Assembly: GCF_030657435.1 (NCBI RefSeq)
Contig: NZ_JAUTWS010000006.1
Location: 124,001 to 188,000 of the forward strand
Source of the DNA: Paracraurococcus lichenis
Lineage (GTDB): Bacteria > Pseudomonadota > Alphaproteobacteria > Acetobacterales > Acetobacteraceae
Direction: 5' to 3'
Length of the DNA stretch: 64,000 nt
How positions within the stretch are numbered: position 1 is the stretch's first letter; every line of letters begins with the position of its first letter. Below the pieces are notes generated by a model. It saw only the letters and a list, made by a program, of their open reading frames with translations, did not search any database and was not told the origin of the DNA. Shown one piece after another: positions 47,968-58,099 of this stretch. Both the position numbers and the translations under genes were made by a program.

Positions 47968-49860
47968 TCAGCGCGCCATCCCCTGCAGCCGCCCTTCCAT
48001 CTCGCCCAGGATCGAGGGGTCGTCGATGGTGGGCGGCACGACATAGTCCTCGCCATCGGCGATCTTGCGCAGCGTCGCGCGCAGGATCTTGCCGCTGCGG
48101 GTCTTGGGCAGCCGCGGCACCACCTTGGCATCCTTGAAGGCCGCGACGGGGCCGATCCTGTCGCGCACCAGCGCGACCAGGTCCCGGCAGACCGCGTCCT
48201 CGGCCTTGGTCACGCCGGATTTCAGCACGACGAGGCCGAGCGGCACCTGGCCCTTCAGGCTGTCCTTGATGCCGATGACGGCGCATTCGGCGACGTCGGC
48301 ATGGCTCGCCAGCACTTCCTCGATCGCGCCCGTGCTCAGCCGGTGCCCCGCGACGTTGATGATGTCGTCGGTGCGGGACATGACGGAGATGTAGCCCTCC
48401 GCATCCACCACCCCGGCATCCGAGGTATTGTACCAGCCTGGGAAGGTGGTGGTGTAGCTCTCCCGGAAGCGGTCGTCGGCCTGCCAGAGCGTCGGCAGGC
48501 AGCCGGGCGGCATCGGCAGGCGGATGGCCAGCGTGCCGCTCTCGCCGCGCGGCTGGACCTGGCCGGCCTCGTCCAGCGCCGCCACCTCGTAGCCCGGGCT
48601 GGCCTTGCCGCCGTTGCCGAACCTCGCCGGGAAGAGGCCGAGGCCGCGGAAATTCCCGCTGATCGGCCAGCCCGTCTCGGTCTGCCACCAGTGGTCGATC
48701 ACCGGCTTCCGCAGCAGGCCATGCGCCCATTCCGCGGTCGGCGGGTCGCAGCGCTCGCCGGCGAGGAAGAGCGCCTCGAGCTTCGAGAGGTCGTAGCGCG
48801 CGAGGAGCCTGCCCTCCGGGTCGTCGCGCTTGATGGCGCGGATGGCGGTGGGCGCGGTGAACATCACATTCACCCCGTGCTGCGCGCAGACGCGCCAGAA
48901 GGTGCCGGCATCCGGCGTGCCGACCGGCTTGCCCTCGAACAGCACCGTCGTCGCGCCGGTCAGCAGCGGCGCATAGACGATGTAGGAATGGCCCACGACC
49001 CAGCCGACATCGGAGGCCGTGAACATCACGTCGCCCGGCCCGACGCCGTAGAGCATGGCCATGGAATTGCGCAGCGCGACGGCATGCCCGCCATTGTCCC
49101 GCACGACCCCCTTGGGTTTCCCGGTCGTGCCGCTGGTATAGAGGATGTAGAGCGGATCGGTCGCGGCGACGGAGACGCAATCGGCCGGCGCGGCGGCCGC
49201 TTCCGCCTCGAGCCAGTCCTCATCGCGGCCCGCGGCCAGGCTCGCCACCGCCTGTTCCCGCTGCAGCACCAGCACCGCATCCGGCTTGTGCGGCGAGAGG
49301 GCGATGGCCGCATCCAGCAGCGGCTTGTAGGCGACGACGCGCCCGGGCTCGAGCCCGCAGGAGGCCGCGAGGATCACCTTCGGCCGGGCATCGGCGATGC
49401 GCGCCGCGAGTTCGGCCGCGGCGAAGCCGCCGAAGACCACCGAATGCACCGCGCCGAGCCGGGCGCAGGCGAGCATGGCGATCGCCGCTTCCGGCACCAT
49501 CGGCATGTAGATCACGACGCGGTCGCCGGCGGCGACGCCGCGCGCCCTGAGCGCGCCGGCCAGCTTCGCCACCCGAGCCTGCAGCGCGGCATAGGTGATG
49601 GTCTCGACCCGCCCGGTCATCGGGCTGTCCCAGATGATTGCGGGCTGCGCGCCGCGCCCGGCCGCGACATGGCGGTCCACCGCGTTGTGGCAGGTGTTCA
49701 GCCGGGCATCGGGGAACCAGCGGCCATAGGGACCGGAGGCCGGGTCGAAGATCCGCTCCGGCGCGCGGTCCCAGTCGATCCGCCCGGCCGCTTCCGCCCA
49801 GTACCCCTCCGGGTCACGCTGCCAGGCGGCATAGGCCGTCTCGTAGGTGCTGGCGGACAT
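47968..49860 (-). CDS. prpE: Propionyl-CoA synthetase / acetyl-CoA synthetase family
   Basis: A 630-residue acyl-CoA synthetase. AMP-binding motif YTSGTTGKPKGV (about residue 240), GWVVGHSYIVYAPLL, WWQTETGWPISG, and the C-terminal catalytic Lys in KTRSGKILRATLRK are visible. The length and GHSYIVYAPL favour propionyl-CoA synthetase over Acs. It activates propionate or acetate to the CoA ester. The start at 49860 has GGGAGG. It is divergent from the DUF485-actP uptake operon, which could supply its substrate. Confidence 0.88.
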   Translation of the reverse strand: MSASTYETAYAAWQRDPEGYWAEAAGRIDWDRAPERIFDPASGPYGRWFPDARLNTCHNAVDRHVAAGRGAQPAIIWDSPMTGRVETITYAALQARVAKLAGALRARGVAAGDRVVIYMPMVPEAAIAMLACARLGAVHSVVFGGFAAAELAARIADARPKVILAASCGLEPGRVVAYKPLLDAAIALSPHKPDAVLVLQREQAVASLAAGRDEDWLEAEAAAAPADCVSVAATDPLYILYTSGTTGKPKGVVRDNGGHAVALRNSMAMLYGVGPGDVMFTASDVGWVVGHSYIVYAPLLTGATTVLFEGKPVGTPDAGTFWRVCAQHGVNVMFTAPTAIRAIKRDDPEGRLLARYDLSKLEALFLAGERCDPPTAEWAHGLLRKPVIDHWWQTETGWPISGNFRGLGLFPARFGNGGKASPGYEVAALDEAGQVQPRGESGTLAIRLPMPPGCLPTLWQADDRFRESYTTTFPGWYNTSDAGVVDAEGYISVMSRTDDIINVAGHRLSTGAIEEVLASHADVAECAVIGIKDSLKGQVPLGLVVLKSGVTKAEDAVCRDLVALVRDRIGPVAAFKDAKVVPRLPKTRSGKILRATLRKIADGEDYVVPPTIDDPSILGEMEGRLQGMAR

Positions 49861-50086
49861 CGGGGCCTCCCTTCTTGTCAGCGGCAAACTGGCAAGGCGA
49901 TGGTGGAGCGGCAAGACGCTGCGGCCGCGAGACGACGCCATCCCAGACCAAAGAGGGGGCTGGCGTCCATGCCCGGCGGGGGTAGGGGACGGCGACCGTT
50001 GCCGCCTTGCGCTGGATCAACGGTGCGCGCGCCGGATCATGCCTAGGGTAGGGTGCACCCGCGTGCCGAAAAGGGAGGTTACCATC

Positions 50087-50392
50087 GTGGTCTCAGCCGA
50101 CCAGGACAAGATCCTGCGGAACCCGAAATTCCAGGAACTCGTGCGGACCCGCTCCGGCTTCGCCTGGACCCTGGCCGCCATCATGCTGGTCATCTATCTC
50201 GGGTTCGTCTTCCTCGTCGCCTTCGCGCATGGGTTGATGGCCGCGAAGGTCGGCGGCGGCGTCACCTCGGTCGGCATCGTGCTCGGCCTGGTCGTGATCG
50301 TCTCGGCCTTCCTCCTCACCGGCATCTATGTGCAGCGCGCCAATGGCCGCTTCGATGCGCTGACGCGCGAGCTGCAGAAGGACATCGCCTGA
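50087..50392 (+). CDS. DUF485 membrane protein (YjcH-like)
   Basis: A 101-residue inner-membrane protein starting at GTG with GGGAGG eight bases upstream. The DUF485 pattern is [19 protein letters not shown], then two helices ([18 protein letters not shown] and [21 protein letters not shown]). In E. coli the homologue YjcH is encoded with ActP. Its last base overlaps the actP start (TGATG). Confidence 0.88.
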   Translation: MVSADQDKILRNPKFQELVRTRSGFAWTLAAIMLVIYLGFVFLVAFAHGLMAAKVGGGVTSVGIVLGLVVIVSAFLLTGIYVQRANGRFDALTRELQKDIA

Positions 50393-52086
50393 TGCGCCGC
50401 CTCCCTCTCGCGCTCGGCGCCGGCCTGCTCGGCTATCTCGGCACGCATGCGATCGCCTGGGCCGCCGGCGCGGTCGATGGCGACGTGCAAAAGCAGTCGC
50501 TCAACATCGCCGCCATCGCGATGTTCTTCCTCTTCGTCCTCGGCACGCTGTTCATCACCTACCGCGCCGCCGCCGGCTCCAAGTCGGCGGCCGATTTCTA
50601 CGCGGCGGGCGGCGGCATCACCGGCTTCCAGAACGGCCTGGCGATTGCCGGCGACTACATGTCGGCCGCCAGCTTCCTCGGCATCTCCGGCCTCGTCTTC
50701 GCCTCGGGCTTCGATGGGCTGATCTACTCCATCGGCTTCCTCGTGGGTTGGCCGATCGTGCTCTTCCTGATCGCGGAGCGTCTGCGCAACCTCGGCAAGT
50801 TCACCTTCGCCGATGTCGCCTCCTTCCGCCTCGACCAGACGCAGATCCGCATCCTGTCCGCGACCGGCACGCTGGTCGTCGTCGCCTTCTACCTGATCGC
50901 GCAGATGGTCGGCGCGGGGAAGCTGATCCAGCTCCTCTTCGGCCTCGACTACCTCTATGCCGTCGTCATCGTCGGCGCGCTGATGATCGTCTACGTCGCC
51001 TTCGGCGGCATGAAGGCGACCACCTGGGTGCAGATCATCAAGGCCTGCCTGCTGCTCGGCGGCGCGACCTTCATGGCCTTCATGGTCATGCTGCATTTCG
51101 GCTTCAGCCCGGAGGCGATGTTCGCCGAGGCCGTCCGCGTCCACCCGCGCGGCGACGCCATCATGGCGCCCGGCCAGATGGTGGCCGACCCGGTCTCCGC
51201 CATCTCGCTCGGCCTCGCGCTGATGTTCGGCACCGCAGGGCTGCCGCACATCCTGATGCGCTTCTTCACGGTCTCGGATGCCAAGGCGGCGCGGAAGAGC
51301 GTGTTCTACGCCACCGGCCTGATCGCCTATTTCTACATCCTGACCTTCATCATCGGCTTCGGCGCCATCACCTTCCTGATGGTGGACCCGGCCTACTACA
51401 CGGTCGGTGCCGACGGAGCCTACAACAAGATCGCCGGCCTGCTGGGCGGCACGAACATGGCCGCGGTGCACCTCGCCAACGCGGTGGGCGGCAGCTTCTT
51501 CCTCGGCTTCATCTCCGCCGTCGCCTTCGCCACCATCCTCGCCGTGGTCGCGGGCCTGACGCTGGCCGGCGCTTCCGCGGTCAGCCACGACCTCTATGCC
51601 GAGGTCTTCGCCCGCGGCCGCGCCTCGGAGAAGAGCGAGGTCAACCTCTCCAAGGCCGCGGCCGTGGTGATCGGCATCGTCGCCATCGTCCTCGGCTACA
51701 TCTTCGAGAACCAGAACGTCGCCTTCATGGTCGGCCTCGCCTTCGCCGTCGCCGCGAGCTGCAACTTCCCCGTCCTGCTGATGAGCACGATGTGGAAGGG
51801 CTGCACCACGCGCGGCGCCATGTGGGGCGGCTTCCTCGGCCTCGCCTCGGCCGTCGTCATGGTGGTGCTGTCCAAGGCGGTCTGGGTGCAGACCTTCGGC
51901 AACAAGACCGCGCTCTTCCCCTACGACAACCCGGCCATCTTCTCGATGACCATCGCCTTCGTCGGCATCTGGGCCTTCTCCAAGCTGGATGCCAGCCAGC
52001 GGGCGAAGGAGGAGCTCGCCTCCTACGATGCGCAGTATGTGCGGTCGGAGACGGGCATCGGGGCGGCTTCGGCGCATATCCACTGA
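50392..52086 (+). CDS. actP: Cation/acetate symporter ActP
   Basis: A 564-residue sodium:solute symporter with about 13 hydrophobic helices. Family features are [36 protein letters not shown]-type opening ([23 protein letters not shown]) and [17 protein letters not shown]. The first 25 residues are a likely signal-like helix. It imports acetate and similar short carboxylates. It is coupled to the DUF485 gene and divergent from prpE, forming an uptake-and-activation pair. Confidence 0.93.
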   Translation: MRRLPLALGAGLLGYLGTHAIAWAAGAVDGDVQKQSLNIAAIAMFFLFVLGTLFITYRAAAGSKSAADFYAAGGGITGFQNGLAIAGDYMSAASFLGISGLVFASGFDGLIYSIGFLVGWPIVLFLIAERLRNLGKFTFADVASFRLDQTQIRILSATGTLVVVAFYLIAQMVGAGKLIQLLFGLDYLYAVVIVGALMIVYVAFGGMKATTWVQIIKACLLLGGATFMAFMVMLHFGFSPEAMFAEAVRVHPRGDAIMAPGQMVADPVSAISLGLALMFGTAGLPHILMRFFTVSDAKAARKSVFYATGLIAYFYILTFIIGFGAITFLMVDPAYYTVGADGAYNKIAGLLGGTNMAAVHLANAVGGSFFLGFISAVAFATILAVVAGLTLAGASAVSHDLYAEVFARGRASEKSEVNLSKAAAVVIGIVAIVLGYIFENQNVAFMVGLAFAVAASCNFPVLLMSTMWKGCTTRGAMWGGFLGLASAVVMVVLSKAVWVQTFGNKTALFPYDNPAIFSMTIAFVGIWAFSKLDASQRAKEELASYDAQYVRSETGIGAASAHIH

Positions 52087-52093
52087 CTGAGTA

Positions 52094-52153
52094 CCGGGGA
52101 AGGGCGCTGCCCTTCCCCGGACCCCAACCCGCCAGGCCCGGAGCCGGGCCTGG
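52094..52153. terminator. Two tandem perfect hairpins after actP
   Basis: A 12-bp stem (CCGGGGAAGGGC, loop GCT; 52094-52120) and a 9-bp stem (CCAGGCCCG, loop GAGC; 52132-52153) lie between actP and the cNMP/CBS gene. They may end the actP transcript or lower read-through into the next genes. Confidence 0.6.
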
Positions 52154-52172
52154 ACCGGCCTGAGTTTGCCCC

Positions 52173-53993
52173 ATGCCCAGCGCCTTCGACGCGTCCAACC
52201 CGCCCTTCGACCGGCTGACGCAGGAGGAGATCGCCGAGCTCCGCGCCGCGATCGACATCGGCTACCTGCGGCCGGGGGAGGCGGTGCTGATACCCGGCCA
52301 GAAGGCCGAGCATCTGCACGTCATCATCAAGGGCTCGGTCGAGGTCCGCGACAACGGCACCCTCGACGCCGTGCTCGGCCCGAAGGACAGCTTCGACAGC
52401 CGCGCCCTGGTGCATGGCGCGGCCGGCGAGGACTTCATCGCGGCGGAGGAGACGCTCTGCTACCTCATCCCCCGCGGCCTCGTCCTCGACCTCATCGCCC
52501 GCAACGCGGCCTTCGCGGCCTTCTTCTATTCCGAGGTCTCGGCCAAGCTGGACGCCTTCGCCGGCGCCCGCCGGCCCGAGGGCATGGAGAGCGTGCTGCG
52601 CGCCCGGGTGAGGGAGGCGAGCCGCGGCCCCGCCCTGATGATCGAGGGCAGCGCCAGCATCGCCGATGCCGCCCAGCGCATGCAGGACGCCAGCATCAAT
52701 GCTGCCTATGTGCGCGACGACGGCCGGATCGGCGTCGTCACCGGCATGAACCTGGCGAAAGCCGTGCTGCTGCAACGGCTGCCGCATGAGACGCCGGTCC
52801 GCGAGGTCTGCCATTTCGACGTCATCGCCGTCGATGCCGAGGACTTCATCTTCGAGGCGCTGCTGCTGATGACCCGGCACACCAAGCGCCGGGTCGCGGT
52901 GCGCAGCGGCGGCGACTACACCGGCTTCCTCGAGGACATCCACATCCTCGGCCTGGTCGCCGGCAATTCCCAGCTCATCCCCGGCCGCATCGACCGGGCC
53001 CGCAGCGTCGCCGACCTCGCCGCGCCGGCGCAGGACATCCAGGCGCAGGTGGAGAGGCTGCACCGCCAGGGCGTGAAGGTCGAGCAGATCGCCGAGATCA
53101 CCTCCGACCTCAACCGCCGGCTCTTCGTCCGGCTCTTCGACCTGCTGGCGCCCGCCAGCATCCGCGATCATGGCTGCCTGATGATCATGGGCAGCGAGGG
53201 CCGCGGCGAGCAGACCGTGCGCACCGACCAGGACAATGGCCTGCTGCTGGGCGCGCCGGTGCCGGAAGCCGACCTGACCGCCTTCCGCGAGGCCTTCTCG
53301 GGGGCGCTGGCGGGCTTCGGTTTCCCGCCCTGCCCGGGCAGGGTCATGGTCAGCAACCCGCTCTGGTCGCAGCCGCTGGACGGCCTGGTGCGGCAGCTTC
53401 GCCTCTGGATCATGGAGCGGACGCCCGAGGCGGCGATGAACCTGGCGATCTTCTTCGACGCCGTCGCCGTCTCCGGCCGCGCCGGGCTGGTGACCGAGGC
53501 GAAGCAGGCCATGGCGGAGGCGATGCGCGGCGAGCGCGCCCTGATCGCCCGCTTCGCCAACCTGGTCGAGACCTTCCAGACGCCGGCGCTCGGCGTGCTC
53601 TCGACCTTGATGGAGAAGGTCGGCGTCGGCTCGGATGCCATCGACATCAAGAAGGCCGGCATCTTCCCGATCGTGCACGGCATGCGGGCCATGGCGATGG
53701 ACCGCGGCATCCTGGTCACCTCGACGGCCGGCCGGATCGAGGCCCTGGTCGAGGCCGGTGCCTTCAGCGCCGCCTTCGGGCGGGAGCTGCTCTCGGCGCT
53801 GCGGGTCTTCATGGAGTACCGCCTGCGCGCGCAGCTCGAGGCGGTGCGGCGCGGCACGCTGGAGCGGGAGGCGCTGGTCGAGCCGGGCGAGCTCTCCGCG
53901 GCCGACCGCGACATCCTGCGCGACGGCTTGCGCATCGTCCGCCAGTTCCGCGAGATGCTCCGCAACCGCTACGCCCTGGCCGCCTTCGGATGA
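52173..53993 (+). CDS. cNMP-binding/CBS/DUF294 nucleotidyltransferase-like protein
   Basis: A 606-residue cytoplasmic signalling protein. It holds a cyclic-nucleotide-binding domain (about 15-130), a pair of CBS domains (about 150-270), a DUF294 nucleotidyltransferase-like domain with GSEGRGEQTVRTDQDNGL (GlnD-like active-site Asp pair, about residue 345), and a DUF294 C-terminal helical domain. This architecture often occurs next to actP-type symporters, with a DEDDh exonuclease downstream. The role is unknown but is probably regulation of acetate uptake or metabolism. Confidence 0.9.
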   Translation: MPSAFDASNPPFDRLTQEEIAELRAAIDIGYLRPGEAVLIPGQKAEHLHVIIKGSVEVRDNGTLDAVLGPKDSFDSRALVHGAAGEDFIAAEETLCYLIPRGLVLDLIARNAAFAAFFYSEVSAKLDAFAGARRPEGMESVLRARVREASRGPALMIEGSASIADAAQRMQDASINAAYVRDDGRIGVVTGMNLAKAVLLQRLPHETPVREVCHFDVIAVDAEDFIFEALLLMTRHTKRRVAVRSGGDYTGFLEDIHILGLVAGNSQLIPGRIDRARSVADLAAPAQDIQAQVERLHRQGVKVEQIAEITSDLNRRLFVRLFDLLAPASIRDHGCLMIMGSEGRGEQTVRTDQDNGLLLGAPVPEADLTAFREAFSGALAGFGFPPCPGRVMVSNPLWSQPLDGLVRQLRLWIMERTPEAAMNLAIFFDAVAVSGRAGLVTEAKQAMAEAMRGERALIARFANLVETFQTPALGVLSTLMEKVGVGSDAIDIKKAGIFPIVHGMRAMAMDRGILVTSTAGRIEALVEAGAFSAAFGRELLSALRVFMEYRLRAQLEAVRRGTLEREALVEPGELSAADRDILRDGLRIVRQFREMLRNRYALAAFG

Positions 53994-54048
53994 CCGCTGA
54001 CCGGGACCCGCCTTCCCGACGGCCGGTCGGCTGCCGCGGCAGGCATCG

Positions 54049-54726
54049 ATGACGCGCGGCCTGCTCTGGCGGTTGTTCTACCGGGCCTCGCTCGGCGACC
54101 ACGCCTACAAGTTCCTGTTCGAGCCGGGGCCGGAGGACGAGGCGGTCGCGCTGGACTGCGAGACCACCGGCCTCGACCCCAGGCGCGACGACATCGTCGC
54201 GGTCGCCGCCGTGCGCATTCGCGGCAACCGCATCCTGACCAGCGAGCGATTCGAGGCGATCGTCCGGCCGGAGGACAGCCAGCCCGGCGCGGAGTCGATC
54301 AAGGTCCACCGCCTCCGCCGGCGCGACGTTGCCGATGCCCTGCCGATGCGCAAGCTCCTGCCGGAGCTGCTCCGCTTCATCGGCGGCAGGCCGCTGGTCG
54401 GCTACTACATCGATTTCGACGTCCGCATGCTGGACAAGTATGCGATGGACCTGATCGAGGTGAAGCTGCCCAACCCGCAGATCGAGGTCAGCGCGCTCTA
54501 CTACGACAGGAAATACGGGGATGCACCGCCCGGCACGGTCTTCGACCTGCGCTTCGACAGCGTGCTGAGGGACCTCGGCATCCCGCCGCTCGCGGCGCAT
54601 GACGCGCTGAACGACGCGGTCATGGCGGCCATGGCCTGGCTGGCGCTGCGCGACATGAAGGCCCGCGGCGTGCGGATCCCGCGCGAGCGGGCCGGGCGCG
54701 GCGCGCCGCCGCCGACCGGCGGCTGA
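54049..54726 (+). CDS. DEDDh 3'-5' exonuclease (DnaQ-like)
   Basis: A 225-residue exonuclease. The DEDDh residues are visible: DCETTG (Asp and Glu, about 36-41), YIDFD (about 122-126), and HDALNDA (His and Asp, about 183-189). It resembles the epsilon-subunit domain but stands alone, as in exonucleases encoded beside DUF294/CBS proteins. The substrate is not known. It follows the DUF294 gene by 55 bases. Confidence 0.88.
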   Translation: MTRGLLWRLFYRASLGDHAYKFLFEPGPEDEAVALDCETTGLDPRRDDIVAVAAVRIRGNRILTSERFEAIVRPEDSQPGAESIKVHRLRRRDVADALPMRKLLPELLRFIGGRPLVGYYIDFDVRMLDKYAMDLIEVKLPNPQIEVSALYYDRKYGDAPPGTVFDLRFDSVLRDLGIPPLAAHDALNDAVMAAMAWLALRDMKARGVRIPRERAGRGAPPPTGG

Positions 54727-54761
54727 GGGAGGGCGCCGGGTGTCTCGCCCGGCGCCCTCCC
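54727..54761. terminator. Strong bidirectional hairpin terminator
   Basis: A 14-bp perfect stem (GGGAGGGCGCCGGG, loop TGTCTCG) starts right after the exonuclease stop. It serves the convergent MHS transporter gene as well. Confidence 0.75.
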
Positions 54762-54764
54762 GGT

Positions 54765-56480
54765 TCAGATGCTCGCGCTCGCGGGCCGGCTGTGCGGCGT
54801 CTCCGCCGCATCGGCGGCGAAGATGTCGCGGTCCTTCGTCTCCGGCACGAAGAACAGGCCGATGACGACCGTCGCCGCGGCGATGACGATCGGGTACCAG
54901 AGCCCGTAATAGACGTCGCCGGTCTGCGCGATCATGGCGAAGCTCGTCGCCGGCAGCAGCCCGCCGAACCAGCCATTGCCGATATGGTAGGGCAGCGACA
55001 TGGAAGTGTAGCGGATGCGGGTCGGGAAGAGCTCGACCAGCGCCGCGGCGATCGGGCCATAGACCATGGTGACGTAGATCACCAGCAGCGTCAGGACGGC
55101 GATGGAGACAAGCTGCTGCGTGCCGAAGATGTCGAAGGGATTCGCCATCGTCACCACGGAGGGGTTCTGCGCGGAGGGATAGCCCGCCGCGGTCAGCGCC
55201 TTGGCGAGGTCGGCGGCAAAGCCCGGGCCATTGGCCGGGATCGGCTGGCCGCCCTGGATAACCACCGCGGCCGCCGCGCCCGGCCGGTCCTCGACCGAGT
55301 AGTTGACCGAGGCGCGGGCGAGCGCCGCCTTCGCCAGATCGCAGGGCTCGGTGAACTTCGCCGTGCCGGTCGGGTTGAACTGGAAGGAGCAGGTGGACTT
55401 GTCGGTCACCACCTGCACGGCAATCTCGCTATGCGCCTTGTGCAGCGCCGGATTCGCCTCCGCGCTCAGCAGCTTGAAGAGCGGGAAGTAGGTCAGCGCC
55501 GCCAGCAGGCAGCCGCCCAGGATGATCGGCTTGCGGCCGATCCTGTCGGACAGCCAGCCGAAGAGCACGAAGCCGCCGGAGCCGAGCAGCAGCGACCAGG
55601 CGATCAGCATGTTGGTGGTGAAGCTGTCCACCTTGAGCACATTGCCGAGGAAGAACAGCGCGTAGAACTGGCCGGTGTACCAGACCACCGCCTGGCCGGC
55701 GACGAGGCCGAAGAGGGCGAGCAGCGCGACCTTCGCGTTCCGCCATTGCCCGAAGGCCTCGGTGAGCGGCGCCTTGGAATGCGTGCCCTCCGCCTTCATG
55801 CGCTTGAAGGCCGGGCTCTCCTCCATCTGCAGCCGGATCCAGACGGAGACGCCGAGCAGCAGGATCGAGACCAGGAAGGGTATGCGCCAGCCCCAGGTCT
55901 TGAAGGTGTCCGGCCCGACCGCGAGCTGGGTGAAGAGGATGACGAGAAGGGAGAGGAAGAGGCCGGCGGTCGCGGTGACCTGGATGAAGCTGGTGTAGAA
56001 GCCGCGCCGGCCATGCGGCGCGTGCTCCGCCACATAGGTCGCGGCGCCGCCATATTCGCCGCCCAGCGCCAGGCCCTGCAACAGGCGCAGCACGATCAGG
56101 ATGACGGGCGCGGCGATCCCGATCGTGTCCGAGGTGGGCAGGATGCCGACCACGAAGGTCGAGCTGCCCATGATCAGGATGGTGACGAGGAAGGTGTATT
56201 TCCGCCCGACCAGGTCGCCGAGCCGGCCGAAGACCAACGCGCCGAAGGGCCGCACCAGGAAGCCCGCGGCGAAGGCCAGCAGGGCGAAGATGTTGCGGGT
56301 ACCCTCCGGGAACTGGCTGAAGAAATTGGCGCCGATGACGGCGGCCAGGGAGCCGTAGAGGTAGAAGTCGTACCACTCGAACACCGTGCCGAGGGAGGAG
56401 GCGGTGATGACCTTCCGCTCCTCGCGCGTCATTGGACGCACCTCGTAGTCCGATCTTGGGATCGTCGCCTGGCTGGCCAT
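54765..56480 (-). CDS. MHS-family MFS transporter with large loop insert
   Basis: A 571-residue metabolite:H+ symporter of the MHS group (ShiA/KgtP/ProP relatives): SSLGTVFEWYDFYLYGSLA, FLVRPFGALVFGRLGDLVGRKYTF, RLLQGLALGGEYGGAATYVAEHAP. An extra hydrophilic stretch of about 115 residues (roughly 340-455, with Cys in STCSF and EPCDL) interrupts the helices in the C-terminal half and probably lies in the periplasm. The substrate is likely a carboxylate. It is the first gene upstream of the terminator at 54727. Confidence 0.88.
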   Translation of the reverse strand: MASQATIPRSDYEVRPMTREERKVITASSLGTVFEWYDFYLYGSLAAVIGANFFSQFPEGTRNIFALLAFAAGFLVRPFGALVFGRLGDLVGRKYTFLVTILIMGSSTFVVGILPTSDTIGIAAPVILIVLRLLQGLALGGEYGGAATYVAEHAPHGRRGFYTSFIQVTATAGLFLSLLVILFTQLAVGPDTFKTWGWRIPFLVSILLLGVSVWIRLQMEESPAFKRMKAEGTHSKAPLTEAFGQWRNAKVALLALFGLVAGQAVVWYTGQFYALFFLGNVLKVDSFTTNMLIAWSLLLGSGGFVLFGWLSDRIGRKPIILGGCLLAALTYFPLFKLLSAEANPALHKAHSEIAVQVVTDKSTCSFQFNPTGTAKFTEPCDLAKAALARASVNYSVEDRPGAAAAVVIQGGQPIPANGPGFAADLAKALTAAGYPSAQNPSVVTMANPFDIFGTQQLVSIAVLTLLVIYVTMVYGPIAAALVELFPTRIRYTSMSLPYHIGNGWFGGLLPATSFAMIAQTGDVYYGLWYPIVIAAATVVIGLFFVPETKDRDIFAADAAETPHSRPASASI

Positions 56481-56900
56481 TCCTCGCCCCTGTTCCGAAT
56501 TCTGCTTATGCCGCTGCGCTGCCGGGAGTCGCCTCCTCTCCCGCCCGTCCGGGCCCTATGGGCGTGGGCAGGTGGCAGCCTCCTGCCTCAATCAGAACGT
56601 TAGCGCATGGTCAATGCGGCAATCGCACAAGTTTTTCGATGTTATATAAAAATCCTGTCACAAATCCGCAGCCATGCGATGCTGCCGCCTGCGGCATGAA
56701 CCTGCGGCGATGCGTCGCCCGTCCCCTATGTGGCTGAAAGCTGCCCGAAACTGCCGGGTCGCATGGCCCCACCTGGGGGACCGCGCCCGCACCGCGCGGC
56801 GCAAGGGAAAATACAAATGCAAAATACTTAATATTATGGTCATCCGGACCGGCCTCAGGCGCCGCCGGCAGCGCATTGCGGCCTCGCCTGGCGGTCCCTC
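56481..56900. other. AT-rich intergenic region upstream of the MHS gene
   Basis: This 420-base stretch between the hydratase stop and the MHS start, both on the minus strand, holds two AT-rich islands (56632-56660, GTTATATAAAAATCC; 56810-56840, AATACTTAATATTATGG). The promoter of the MHS gene must lie here. Short reading frames inside are Arg-rich and not convincing. Confidence 0.45.
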
Positions 56901-57605
56901 CTATTCGAACCGGACCTGCACGCGTCCGAGCCGGCCGAAGGAGGCATGCAGTTCCAGTCCCGCTTGTGGCGTGATGGGTTGCCCGAGCGCCGTCACCAGC
57001 AGAGCGCCCTCCGGCAATCCGCCGGCCCGGCGGGCGGCGAGGGCGGCGGCCTGCATGGCGTCCTCCAACTCCACCTCCTCCCCACGGCGCCAGGTGCCGG
57101 TCGGTGCCAGCGAGATGCGCAGCCGCATCGGCGGCATCCGCTTGGCCTTGCCGGCGACGATGTAGCCAAGGCCGGCAAGGTCGGCGGCGGCGAGCGCGCT
57201 GGTCGTCGGTGGCTCCGGCAGCCGCCAGCAACCGATATCGATGGCAGGGCGCAGGGCGGCGAAGACCGGCATCGCATCCCCGCGCCGCGGCAATTCCTCC
57301 GCCAGCACGCCGATCACGGCGGCGCAGGCATGCGGGTGATGCAGCGTGGCCATTGGGATCGTGACGCCGTCCTTCAGCACGCGGCTTTCCAGGACCGGTC
57401 CAGGGACAACCTTCTCATTGACGGGGCAGGCGAGGCGCATGCCGCAGGGCGCCATGTCCAGCATCTCCAGCACCCGCGCGGCGACCCTCTGGCCGTCCAG
57501 CATGCTGCGCGGGGTAGCCTGGGCCGGGAGCGGGGCGAGTGCTCCGCCGGTCTGCAGCGCCTCTGCCAGCCATTTGGCTGCGCCGTCGCGCAGGGCTGCG
57601 TCCAT
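56901..57605 (-). CDS. 2-keto-4-pentenoate hydratase-like protein
   Basis: A 234-residue protein resembling the MhpD/fumarylacetoacetate hydrolase C-terminal fold: MLDGQRVAARVLEML for the usual A-Y-x-V-Q helix, then a C-terminal GALLVTALGQPITPQAGLELHASFG..GRVQVRF like the family's last strands. The family hydrates 2-hydroxy-2,4-dienoates. It is shorter than typical (about 260), and the acidic metal ligands are not obvious, so activity is uncertain. It is isolated. Confidence 0.65.
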   Translation of the reverse strand: MDAALRDGAAKWLAEALQTGGALAPLPAQATPRSMLDGQRVAARVLEMLDMAPCGMRLACPVNEKVVPGPVLESRVLKDGVTIPMATLHHPHACAAVIGVLAEELPRRGDAMPVFAALRPAIDIGCWRLPEPPTTSALAAADLAGLGYIVAGKAKRMPPMRLRISLAPTGTWRRGEEVELEDAMQAAALAARRAGGLPEGALLVTALGQPITPQAGLELHASFGRLGRVQVRFE

Positions 57606-58099
57606 CGGTCCACCTTCCCCAGTCGCCGAAGCGGTGACGAGGCCGCGGGCACGGCCGTCGGGGTGCGGAGTATCACATAAATGCGTGCGGCATATCCCCG
57701 CGCCGCAACCGCTTCGCGGTCATGGTCCCGCGACGGTGCGGTCATTCCCGCCGCCCGGGCGGCGGGATCAGGCCAAGAGCACCATGAGTCTGGATTGCGA
57801 CTGACGGCCCGACCTGCCGTCGCGGGCAATGACAAGGGTGCGCCGTGTCCCGCTGGACGTGAGCGGACGGGAACGGCGCGCCACGGGCCTGGGGCGGTCA
57901 GGGCGGCGAGGCGGGTGAAGCAGCAACCGAACGACGAGGCCGGGCGGTGCCGGACGGATGGCGGCGACCGGACGCCGCCTTCCTGACTCCGTCCATCGAT
58001 CAGCGGCCGGTTGCGGTGGCCATCGCACCGGCGGGCCCGCAGGTATGGCGCTTTGGCAGGGACAGGGCCAGCCGCCGCCCGCCGGGACGGGGCCGGCGC
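57606..58099. other. Non-coding gap without an evident gene
   Basis: This 494-base gap contains a 20-bp perfect GC palindrome (57747-57766, CCCGCCGCCC and complement). No reading frame with plausible protein character, no RNA gene and no clear promoter were found. Base composition is like coding DNA, so a decayed gene is possible. Confidence 0.4.

Noticed and set aside
56658-56876. 72-codon frame in the MHS upstream region
   Set aside because: It is Arg-rich, lacks a ribosome-binding site and spans the AT-rich patches expected for a promoter.
57747-57766. 20-bp perfect GC palindrome as an independent element
   Set aside because: Short GC palindromes are common at this base composition. It has no second copy that I saw and no nearby gene end, so it is only mentioned in the gap entry.
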